Shown piece after piece: positions 22,238 through 31,894 of a DNA stretch of 64,000 nt (its first letter is position 1; the number at the start of each line of letters is the position of its first letter). Under the pieces are notes generated by a model, which was given only the letters and a program-made list of their open reading frames with translations, was not told where the DNA came from and searched no databases. The stretch comes from Lepidostoma basale (lineage: Eukaryota > Arthropoda > Insecta > Trichoptera > Lepidostomatidae). The stretch spans positions 1,116,001 to 1,180,000 of the forward strand of contig JAHDVF020000992.1 in assembly GCA_022606425.2 (NCBI GenBank). Reading direction: 5' to 3'. A program made the position numbers and the translations under genes.

Positions 22238-23499
22238 CGAGGGGCGTTCAATATATTCTCGGTATCGATATAAAGGAGTGCAACTATGAATGAATAGTTA
22301 ATTTCCTCGTTATATTGCACTCATTAGTAGTATAAGTACCAAGTTTCATAACAAACGGATCATTGGTCATTGAGTAGCTGTCCCCGAAACACAAGCAAGA
22401 AGAGTCATTTCGCAAAGTTAAACAAACTCGAGTACCGTGCCGTTATAAAATTCCTCACCAAACAAGGAAAAAATCAGAAAACCATCCACATTGAGATGTC
22501 AGAAGTTTACGGGGAGTCTGCTCTTTCATTATCAACAGTTCAAAAGTGGTTCAGTGAATTTAAGAGGGGCAGAGAGAGCATAGAAGACGACGAGCGATCC
22601 GCTCGGGCAATCGAGGACAGTAATGAAGAAAATGTGGAGAAAATAGAAATTTTTGTATTAGAGGATACCAAAATGAAGATGAAAAGGATAGCCAAGATTA
22701 CTAGCCTATCCACTGGTATCATTGTTTCTATTTTACACGACCGCCTTCACATGTCAAAAGTCAATGCAAGATGGATGCCGAGATTCCTAAGGCCACTTCA
22801 AAAATCTCATCGAGTACAAAGTTGCAAGGGTTTTTGGAGCTCTGCGGTGAAAATTGTAAAGAAACTATTGACAAAATTGTTACTGGAGATGAAACCGGGG
22901 TTCATCATTATGATCCTGAGAGTAAGCAGGAGTCCATGCAGTGGCACCGAAAAGGTACAGAGCACCCAAAGAAGTTCAAGGTGATACAATCCGCAGGGAA
23001 GGTCATGGCTACAGTTTTCTGGGATTCCCAGGGAATTTTGCCAATAGATTACAAGAAAAATGGCATCAATATCACCGGGAAATACTACTCTAACATCCTT
23101 TACCAATTAAGGGAGGCGATCAAAGAGAAAAGGCGGGGAAAATTGGCCAGGGGGATCCTGCTCCTCCACGACAATACACCGGTGCACAAGGCTCAAGTTG
23201 CAAAGGCTGCAGTTCGTGAATGTGGTTTCACAGAAATCAATCACCCACCGAATAGGCAGACCTTGCACCAAGTGATTTTTTTCTGTTCCCAAATCTATAG
23301 AAAGACATTCATATCTCGTTAAAAGCGGCGATTAATGAGCATTTTGATAAAAAAAAAAATTGAGGGTTAAAATAAAATGATTGCTAGAAGTAAGAAGTGC
23401 AAGGATATTAAAAAAGTCTATATTAAGATATAAAAAATATATTATTAACCTAAGTCTCCTCCTTCATATCCATACCGAGAATATATTGAACGCCCCTCG
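22238..23499 (+). mobile_element. Near full-length mariner transposon
   Basis: Terminal inverted repeats begin CGAGGGGCGTTCAATATAT and are identical for 28 bp, with similarity continuing to about 34 bp. TA duplications are at 22236-22237 and 23500-23501. The length of 1262 bp fits a complete mariner. This is a different family from the copy at 8112, by its ends and by its protein. Confidence 0.92.
22370..23330 (+). pseudogene. Mariner transposase, frameshifted (D34D type)
   Basis: The N-terminal helix-turn-helix region (EYRAVIKFLTKQGKNQKT; STVQKWFSEFKRGRESIEDD) is open from 22370 to about 22770. Reading then changes frame near 22780. The next segment carries TGDETGVHHYDPESKQ (first Asp at 22888) and LLLHDNTPVHKA (second Asp at 23170). 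A further single-base shift near 23255 puts the third motif, ADLAPSD with Asp at 23274, in another frame. Allowing for it, 34 residues separate the last two Asp, the D34D pattern. No ATG heads the frame at 22370 (TTG). The catalytic triad survives in pieces but not as one protein. Confidence 0.88.
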
Positions 23500-23566
23500 T
23501 AACAATTTGTTTTTGTTGAATAAACGAGCTACGATTTTAATACAACATTGTATTTCGTCGTTTCAG

Positions 23567-23617
23567 ATTCATATCTCTTCTCCTGGCGTTTTTCAAGAGT
23601 TACTTAGTCGGTTAGAG
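23567..23617 (+). CDS. Candidate microexon, phase 0-0, 51 nt
   Basis: Acceptor TGTATTTCGTCGTTTCAG and donor GAG|GTAAGAAC are both good. Only phase 0 is open, encoding IHISSPGVFQELLSRLE; the other two frames stop. Its length is a multiple of three. Phase 0 does not fit the phase 1 pair at 6001 and 31865, so it would be an exon of another isoform or gene, a poison exon, or a decoy. The peptide is not recognised. Confidence 0.3.
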
Positions 23618-24204
23618 GTAAGAACTTCTCCACATTTCTAAATCATATTTTATTTCATTTACCGATTAATTTTTGTTTCGTATTTTATTAATAATAATTA
23701 AATAAAACATCGTATAATACTTGTTGCTCAAAATAATTTCTACAATCCTATAAGTCGTTTATCAAGTCTATGTTAATGATTTTATATTGTTAGACGTTTT
23801 TTCAGCATTCACTTCCTCTTAACGGATACTTGATAGTGATTTATTCGAGTGAGTTTTTACTTCTATTTTGGTGACATTGTTGTGTACTAAGAGAATATCA
23901 GCATACAGCATTTTTACGGAATTTCTTTTCGTCAGACGCGTAAAAACACTCGGCGTACCGAGGCAGCGTCCCACATACCCGCTGCGAGATGGGCCTTTGA
24001 GATAAATCTCACCCCTCCCCTATCTCTCTCTCCCTCTGCTCCGGTAAAATAATAAGAAACGAGACTAGGGAAGGTGTGTCATTTCTGAAGTAGAGGTGCC
24101 TCCAGCCGAGTTATTCGACGGTTTCTGTCGTTACTCGCTTATCTGGCGTTTATTATTATAATGCCCGAGGGAATCCGCATTTCTGTATAATATTCTCTTC
24201 ATAG

Positions 24205-24258
24205 ATCGTATTTCTCGTGCATACTTCTTTCTCTAACCTTTCCAAACTCCATCATCAG
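24205..24258 (+). CDS. Candidate 54 nt exon or recursive splice site
   Basis: Acceptor ATATTCTCTTCATAG precedes a 54 nt segment open in phase 0 (IVFLVHTSFSNLSKLHHQ) and ending CAG|GTAAGATT. The segment itself is pyrimidine-rich (CTTTCTCTAACCTTTCC), so 24258/24259 also fits a zero-length ratchet site: pyrimidine tract, AG, then a regenerated GTAAG donor. Both readings could apply, because recursive splicing often uses such exons. Confidence 0.25.
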
Positions 24259-25385
24259 GTAAGATTGATATATTACGTTTTTTTATGAATTAAAACACTG
24301 TTTTTTCCACTTTTTGAATTTATTTTCTCGACATTTTTAGAAGGTTTTTATACTGTCATGTTTAGACACTCAGTGTTTAGATTCATAAAAAAATTCATCA
24401 TTATTGAATTTCGTAGTATTAACGCTTTAAATTTATCAAAAATTTGATATATTTTATAATAATTATGTAAACGTATGTATGTCATTTTTGAGTATCACTA
24501 ACATTTAAAATTTCTATAGGTTTGGTAGTTATTTTAAAGCAATGAATAGTTCCACTTCGATTGGTAAACTTTGTGCGCACTTACTCCCCTGTATGGAGAT
24601 TGATCAGGGCCGTCTTTATTCCCTCAGAAACTTCTCCTTTCCTTACATTTAATTTGTTCAGAGTGTCGCATTATGCGCTCGGGGTGTGTGAAATATCTTA
24701 TCAAATTACTCATTCACTCCGACATCCTGTTCCCTGTCTGTCTCGCTCTCTCTTCTTCCGAGCAGATGAACTCGCATTATCTTAAGTGCGTCATTTACCC
24801 ATATGTGGTTCCCCGGCCCGGCCAACTTTCCCGAACTTAATGGTTGGAAATTGAATATTCGCACTACAGAACTCGACGAAAAATCTCATTCAGCTTTTGG
24901 TACATACCGTATAATGTTTAGAGGTCGCTCTTCGGCTCGTCTTTGACCTTTTCACTTATGTGTATAATATGAATATTACGGAGTTATTATATTTTTAAAT
25001 ATGTAATGCTTTTTTTTAAGAAACGCGTGGGGTGCAAGGAACAAGCTTCCATTATTTTTTTACTGTAGAGCTTTTTTTCTTTGTGGAAAGGGGGGGGGGC
25101 GAATACAAGGCTCCTGCCCATGGGCATCACCGTAGAACATTAAAAAAATTAACTTACACACAAAATATTCGATGTACGAGTATTACTAAATAGTATGCTT
25201 TTAAACATAAATTATACTTGTTACTATTATAGTTGCGATATTATGATTTTCCATAATACTCGTAATTAAATGGTTATTATATAATGAAATGGGTAATGAG
25301 TTCATAACGCGCATTGAATCTTAATTAATTTTAGAAATAAATCTAAAACGAATGCGTATGGTATCTTATTAAATAACAAATAATA

Positions 25386-25654
25386 GTCCATTGTTTTGGC
25401 CGAAACACTATGATATTTTAACATTTCATAATTGTTAATGCAAAAACTTTGTTTTATATCAGATTTATTTTACTTTACGACAGCTGTTTCATCAACCAAT
25501 GTTAACATCATCAGGTGTTACACAAATAAAATCAAATGATTATATTTAAAAAATATTTGTGTAACACCTGATGATGTCAACATTGGTTGATGAAACAGCT
25601 GTCGTAAAGTAAAATAAATGTGATATAAAACAAAGTTTTTGCATTAACAATTAT
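25386..25654 (+). mobile_element. Fold-back retroelement with hammerhead-like cores, 11 bp target duplication
   Basis: The 269 bp element is flanked by AACAAATAATA at 25375-25385 and 25655-25665. It starts GTCCATTGTTTTGGCCGAAACAC like the copy at 14486. Inverted arms carry CCTGATGATGTCAACATTGG..GATGAAACAGCTGTCGT, minus strand at 25477-25515 and plus strand at 25567-25605. The two copies agree at both ends, which defines the family's boundaries. Confidence 0.75.
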
Positions 25655-26206
25655 AACAAATAATATATTCACAACGCGTCTTTCAAAGCTTTTTTATTAT
25701 GGTATTCAGTTTATCGATCAGTTTCCAGAATTTTTTCACTTTTATCTTTACTTCGGCTGTGACGTAGTCATCTCAGTTCCTCAATTACACAACTTTGTTC
25801 ATTTGAAAATTTTATTTTTAATTAAATCTACCCCTAAAAAAATATGTAATTCTAATAAAGGTACATATAATCGTGATGCAAAATTTTGGAAATACAATAT
25901 TGATATAAATATAATATATGTGGGCACAAGAGCACCGAAGATAGAGAGGTTCCATTTGCCACAGGCGCGAGGGATGGTGGTGCGCAGTGTGTGCGGTACG
26001 GTACATAGCTCGATAGTATCGCCAGCATCTTTGTTCCGCGCTAACGACGCCGAAAGATTTGATGGGCTGTTCCGTCTGCTGTTTGCCCGCCTCATTAAAA
26101 GCTTCGCACAGGAACAGCCTCCTGGCAGAGACGGCGCGGTCCTTCCATCGGAACAGTTTTAGCATTATTCCGCTAACTTGCTTTATATTCATTAACCACA
26201 ACATTG

Positions 26207-26258
26207 TATCTTCAATATTCCATATTTAATTTTATCTTCAATATTCCATATTTAATAT
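26207..26258. repeat. 26 bp direct tandem duplication
   Basis: TATCTTCAATATTCCATATT.. is repeated twice head to tail with only the last two bases differing. Confidence 0.8.
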
Positions 26259-26317
26259 ATTTTTTAACATACGTTATTAGCATTAGCTTTGTTAAATATA
26301 CATTTTTTTAGTTTCAG

Positions 26318-26335
26318 ACAGTGATTAGTATTAAA
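26318..26335 (+). CDS. Candidate 18 nt microexon
   Basis: The acceptor TACATTTTTTTAGTTTCAG and the donor AAA|GTAAGTCT enclose 18 nt that are open only in phase 0 (TVISIK). Both splice signals are strong for so short a span. It shares phase 0-0 with the candidates at 23567 and 24205. No family is recognised, and a decoy pair is possible. Confidence 0.25.
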
Positions 26336-28047
26336 GTAAGTCTAGCGATTGAATAAATATTTTATATTACCTTATTTTCCATTAATAATAAAAATGTATA
26401 AGTTAGACCTCAATATTTACTTACCCATAATAATTCACTAATTTGATTATTGATACACGAGTAACATTTAAGGGTGCATCCCTCTGAAACATTAATGGTT
26501 GTAATTTTTTTTACCCCGTTGACTTAGCGAATACATCAGGCCCGACCCCCGCCCGGGTTCCGGGAAGACACGCGAGGGGTCGGACTTGCAGGGGGCAGTC
26601 GGGTCGAGACTGAGTAATACCGTTTTTATACTCCTTGTTCTCCCGCCCGTCCGACTTCGGCCGCCAAAGTTTCCTCTCGAACTATATTGTTTTGTATTTC
26701 TTTTGGTCTGGGAACACATACGTCCAAACCGCAGAAGGGGCATTTATTTCCTTTTTGCCTTTTTTATTTCCTGCTGACTGATCTATTTGATGAACAAATA
26801 TATTTATTCCGTAATATTTTGTACCACCTTTCACATTATAACGTTATGATTTTATTTGGGAATCAAAAACAAACGTTATTTATTTTTGTCATTTTATATT
26901 TTTTTATGTTTCAAACCTTCATCCTTCAGATTTTCTGCTCATTTGTAATCTGTTTATAATTATTTTGTTTAGTTTATAACGTTCTCCCGAGGATAAACGT
27001 ATAATACCTTCCACACATGTCGAGAAAATAAATCTCAAAAAACAAAACAAAATCATACTTGCGGATTTTCAATATTAACGCCTAATTAAAGATTTTTCAT
27101 TAATTTGTAGAATGCTTACTTTATATAGAACGTGCGTATATGATGGTTTAAATTAATCCTTAATTAATATGAATGTCAGAGATAATAACGTACATATTTA
27201 TCTAATGGTATTATGTTAAAATTTCTTGGAACTTCTATATTATTTACTTACCTCAGAAATATCACACAACTTTGTCTCGCAGTGCTTAATCGTCCTTGGT
27301 GATGTTGTCGTACCCTTTCGATCCCATCTAGGGCTAACTAGTTGATGTTCTGAATCCTATCTCCATATTACACCTAAATAAACAACTATTCTACTGGGGA
27401 CTTAAATATTTGTGAATCAAATTTTTTTAAACCTCAATAGAACACTTGCCGTACCTAAACTTAATCCAAGAAATACCCGATTGAGTGAATAATGCGAATC
27501 AATTTCAACTGAAGTTAAGTTTCGTTAATGAAGTATACAAATGTTTTATATTAAGTCTAGTTTTGCGTTCTCCGGAGTACTGCACGGGCGACATGACATG
27601 TCCCTAATAGCGCCATCGATCAAATCTTTTCTCTCCAAATATATTTAAGTTATTTCTCTCGTCCGATGTTCTATTCGTTCAGATGAAATGCGTTTACACA
27701 AGATTGAAACGAGAAATCGGCACGTACCGAAATGATGTGTTGGAACCGCCGAAGAGATATCGCTTTTTTCTTTAGTCTCCCGGCGAGGCGAGGGGATGAT
27801 AAAACTTTATCGATTTCCAAACTTTCCGCCTCCTTTGTGATCTCTTCACGGAAAGTGACGCTAAATAAATGCGGCAGATGACTAATTCATGAGATTAGTC
27901 CGCTCGCTATTCCACGTGCGGGGCCTTATTCATCTTTTTATACGTTTCCCGCTTTCCAGGCGACCGCGACGTTACTCTCGAACACATTATCAGCCGAGCC
28001 AAGGGTTATATTGACGAGTGTCCACTTAAAAATAATAAGGTCTAATT

Positions 28048-28215
28048 CTAACTAACTAATCATCACGCCGTTTCCCCGCAGGGTGAGGCAGAGAGGATGG
28101 ACCGTCATACCTTTCTGTCCTGATAGTAAAGATCAAAGTATAGGTTGAACAATCACGGGGGACATCACACAGCCCTGTTTGATACCTTTAGGGATGTCAA
28201 ACCAAGACGTGACAG
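28048..28215 (-). mobile_element. Internally deleted LINE end (YPF-GETA/TTAG-tail family)
   Basis: Minus strand: WFDIPKGIKQGCVMSPVIV at the right, the conserved reverse transcriptase (G.rQGC..SP) motif. It is joined at about 28130 directly to the family's 3' end, which finishes in (GTTA)n antisense to CTAACTAACTAAT at 28048-28060. Most of the palm, YADD and thumb are missing, so an internal deletion occurred before or after insertion. Confidence 0.65.
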
Positions 28216-29185
28216 TCTAATTCTATATCGTTTTACTTATGTAGATAATAAAAAATTCTGACACTGAATGTTATTATAGAATTTATTTTATACTATTATA
28301 ATAATAACTTACAATCAGATATTCTAAAGCCTTAAAATCTGTCTATAAATATTTTAAATTTCAAGCTTATAACAAATTTTATAAGCAATAATTGTTTTTG
28401 TATTCCCAAATTTCCTCGCTTTTATAATAGTAATGATCGTTTGGATTTGTAATTCCTTTACTGACGCCTAGTCCATCTGTATTTGCACCTCCACACAGGT
28501 ATACTGAGTATTGTCCGGAAGCAATGGTTTGCTTGCAATAAATGCGATTGCAAATCGGAAAAACGTACTTACAAAAAATGTCCGTCGCCTCGCGCCCGGT
28601 CGCGTCAGCGGCTCGGCACGTACTACGTGGCGTGGTGCGGCTGGTCGCGCAGCGTCTGCGAGGGGGAGGGGGCAGCCAGGCCAAGGAACTTCCTTCCATG
28701 GCAGACAGCAGGCTAACGGTTCCTGGAATCTTCCCCCTTCCCTCACCCCGTATATATTTCATGAGCCGCGGCCAGATTACGGCACAACCCTTCGTCTACT
28801 CCAATACCATTTATTTTTACTAAATTTTAATTTTACTGGGAAATTAATCCCAGATTATTATTTTTCCATCGTGAAATTGTGAAATGAAATATTCTATTGT
28901 TTGGGACATAATCTGGAGGGTCGGATATTAAAATAAGATTTTTACTTTTAAGATGTCGTTTAACGTCATTTTTGGCAATGTCTCTCCAGCGACAGATTTA
29001 TAGGAGAAGAAAAAACATGGTTTGAATAATTAGTTTGAAAAAAGGTAAAGATAATAAATATTTCTTAAGCGACTGTAACTTTAAGTTTTATTTTTTTTAT
29101 CTTTTGCATTCATATTTTTAACGTTATATTTTTCAAAGTTATTTTTGTTAATTTTAATATACAGTCTTTCGAGTATTGAATGTCA
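28216..29185. other. Spacer containing a strong CpG-rich block
   Basis: 28575-28790 is highly GC/CpG-rich and ends in CCCCGTATATATTTCATG, a TATA-like word. Frames of up to 127 codons are open on both strands and in several registers over the block. On the minus strand TTTTTT|GTAAGTACG at 28562-28570 is a possible donor. It may be a promoter or regulatory block; no protein is recognised. Confidence 0.35.
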
Positions 29186-29340
29186 GCCACGTGACACGTC
29201 GGAGAAATTGACGTGCGTGCATGACATGATGTATGAATGTTAAGGAATCGAGAGAAGTATATCAGGTGAAAAAAGTGTGGCAGTCCATTCTTTCAACCTA
29301 CCCATTCGAAGAGGCGGTGTGATGGTTTTAGTTAGTTAGT
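29186..29340 (+). mobile_element. LINE 3' end (YPF-GETA/TTAG-tail family)
   Basis: Contains the family landmarks TGCATGACATGATGTATGAATG, a diverged GTGTGGCAGTCCATTCTTTC and ..GGCGGTGTGATGG, followed by TTTTAGTTAGTTAGT. Confidence 0.7.
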
Positions 29341-31864
29341 CTTTCAAGAAATTACTCTTATATACCTGCAAGCGGTTGAATTTTTTTCTTATGAAGTAAT
29401 ATTATTGTTTGAAGTAATATTATTGTTATTATTGGATGATGCGATGATTCCTTCAACGCCCAACCGAAGGAATGTACAGGAACCTGACAATCGCCCAGCG
29501 AGAGGCGCGAGTGAGTGTGTAAGAATCTCCATTAATATTATATTTCCTGCCCCTCCGGTGTATTGATGTATCATTTTTCATTTTGACACCCCGTAACCCC
29601 TTTTTCCGTCGTGTTTTTCTCTCCCCCGGCTTTATCCACGAGACGTGAGACAATTACTTTTGCGGGTTTTTCCATTTGGTGAATTATTCCCACTGTCATG
29701 TTTGAGTGTCAATTTACAAAACGAGTTATGATTTAAACCTTGTTCTTAAAATTGAAGAACTTCACGAGTGAGGGGGTCGGTAAAAACACACGGAGCGATC
29801 AAATCTCGTTTCACCTCTCCTAGGCCTCCCGCGGTACCTTTTGCTTTATTTTATTCTAATCCCCGAGTTGGTCTCTCGGGAGCAGCCGGAAACTTTGTCT
29901 CCAACTCTTAAAGTTAGGATTTTCTCCAAGTTTACAGGCGCTCACCTGCTCCGCTCGCTCGCCTCCCGCGACGGAGGCCCGAGGTGCCTTCTCCTATTAT
30001 TCAAAAGCTTTCAACGGTTCCAACTGTTTTTGTACGAAAGTATCTGAAGTCATTTATCAAAAGACATTTATTTCCATTTTACTTGTTTAATCGCTTCGAA
30101 TTATTTCCAACCATTTTTCAATCAGTAATTGAAGCCGGCTAATTATTCAAAACGTTGTATTTAAAATTCTCGTTTGAGTGATGTCTTTGAAAAGGAAATA
30201 ACATCAAAGAAAACGATAAATATTGTTAGAAAAGTTCCTTTGGCGTTATTATCCCAAGAATTTCACTTCGGGCGTTTTTGTTTTATCTAATCTACAATTT
30301 AAATGTCCCTAGGCTCTTGCTCAAATGAAATGAAATAATACTCGGGACTGCTCCTTAAGAATGATTTACTAAATTTAATGAAAACACTTCCACTCGAAAT
30401 TAGTGATATAATTCGTTAGCTAAAATGTATTTGAGAAAATAGTTTATTTTTCAAGTGCGCTCTTGCGATATTTAATACTGTAGAATATTGCTTCTACTTT
30501 ACCTTATTTTAGGCTGAAATGATCCCGCCCACTCTCAGGGGAATTGTTTACGAAGCTTATCGTGGAAAAATATAATTTAAAATATATAAACAAGAGAACC
30601 GAGTAAAAAAATTCTAATTTGTAGTTTGTGGTCGGATATTTTTTACATTTAACCCTCTTTTCTTTCTATTCGGCCGCCCGACCTTTGCCGCGGCTAAGCC
30701 TGGAGTTCCTCGACCGTTTATCTCGCAGGCTCCTAAACTTCCCGCGGAATGGCAGTACCTACTCCAGCGAGTATGGGAATATTTCCCGTCCGCCGTGCCG
30801 CATGTCCCAATGCTCCGCTGATCGATCAAATCTATTTCCGTCGCGCTGTTGACACTACCATCGCGGTGCCTGAATCGTGTTTTCAAAATTTCCGCGAGTC
30901 GGTTGAATGTCACGTCCCGCCGTTATTATCAGCTTATTGATAAATTATTCCGACAAGTACAAAAATAACGAAAAAATGTTCAAAGAAAAGGGATAACCAG
31001 GTAGCCTAACAAAGGAAATTGTTTACCAATGGAACGGCTGTGCAGAATTCTAACCTTGGTTCACAACCTTTACAGACTGAACAAGACACCTAACGCCTTT
31101 CCGACACAATACCAAATAAACATCCAGTGGTGTTATTAGGCAGGGTTAAACTGTGGCTTAAGCAAATAAATTTATCAAAAGCATTGTAAAATACCCTCAA
31201 TTCCAATAAACAATATTCTTAATTATGAATCCACAACACAAAGTGATGGTGAATATCTAAGGAATAAGAAGGAAGCTGCTATGATAGTTGCGAAGTATAA
31301 TAAATAACTTGCGGCGGCCTCCTCGCCCTCGGCTCTACACCGCGCACCGTCCCGTATTTTCCTCTCGCGCGTTCAGTCTTCACTCATTTCTCGTTAGTTC
31401 AATATTGTCCCGGATAACTGTCTTCGGCCTACTGTGCAAACATTTATACTAACGAATTATATCTCATAGCTATGAGATATTGTTCCTTCGTAGCCATTCT
31501 GACAATGATTACATTCTGAAACGGCAGCGGGTATTAGGGTTCCCGGCTGAGCCCCGTCACTCGGGCCGGGACGCGGGCCGACACTTTCAATCTCTCTAAA
31601 CCTTTTTCGCCTACTAAATCCCCCAAAAGCAATGATTTAAAAGCATATTTATTCCCGTAAACCGCAATGACGCAATAACGATACATAATTTTAACATTTA
31701 GGTGTATGTTAAATTTATTTTTATCTCAAAGTTATTTTGTGTAACACTGGCGATACTGCTGAAGCCGTTCCTTGTTTGTTTCAATATAAGATTTGTTATA
31801 ATTCATATATTACTCGTTTTGGTATACTATATAAATTGATGACAATTTTGTTTTTATGTTTCAG
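29341..31864. other. Spacer rich in GC blocks, no gene seen
   Basis: GC-rich blocks lie at about 29430-29660, 29765-30000, 30655-30930 and 31310-31610. 31205-31260 resembles 50280-50325 (GAATCC.CAACACAAAGT..TGG.GAATAT), so it is part of a dispersed repeat. A 22 bp perfect palindrome is at 31459-31480. The acceptor-like tract before 31865 closes the interval. Confidence 0.4.
31459..31480. repeat. 22 bp perfect palindrome
   Basis: ATATCTCATAG/CTATGAGATAT is perfectly self-complementary, in unique-looking DNA between two GC-rich blocks. It could be a dimeric binding site. Confidence 0.6.
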
Positions 31865-31894
31865 CCTGTCTAACTACAGAGAAACGATTTGATG
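31865..31894 (+). CDS. Candidate microexon, phase 1-1, 30 nt
   Basis: The acceptor GTTTTTATGTTTCAG and the donor GATG|GTGAGTGA are both strong. Phases 0 and 2 contain stops, and only phase 1 is open: (A)CLTTEKRFD, entering and leaving in phase 1. That matches the donor phase of 6001-6060, so the two join as ..YEQFC-A-CLTTEKRFD.. without a frame break. The peptide is not a family I recognise. The short length makes chance a real alternative; transcript data would decide. Confidence 0.45.

Larger units (their letters stand above)
23502..25374. other. Spacer with candidate splice-bounded segments
   Basis: Includes the candidate exons 23567-23617 and 24205-24258, a GC/CpG-rich block at about 23935-24140, and AT-rich DNA beyond. 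A nine-base G run lies near 25092-25100. Confidence 0.4.
25666..28047. other. AT-rich DNA with GC-rich blocks, no clear gene
   Basis: GC-rich blocks lie at about 25925-26160, 26530-26690 and 27730-28010. Several overlapping frames up to 128 codons cross the first block on both strands, which argues for base composition rather than coding. A 26 bp tandem duplication is at 26207-26258. Confidence 0.4.

Noticed and set aside
25803..26204. Open frames of 98-128 codons on both strands
   Set aside because: Same cause: a GC-rich block open in opposite frames, with AT-driven extensions rich in Ile/Lys/Asn. No domain.
28379..28882. Several overlapping open frames of 77-127 codons on both strands
   Set aside because: They arise from one CpG-rich block that lacks stops in most registers. 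None has a domain, and opposite-strand frames are equally open.
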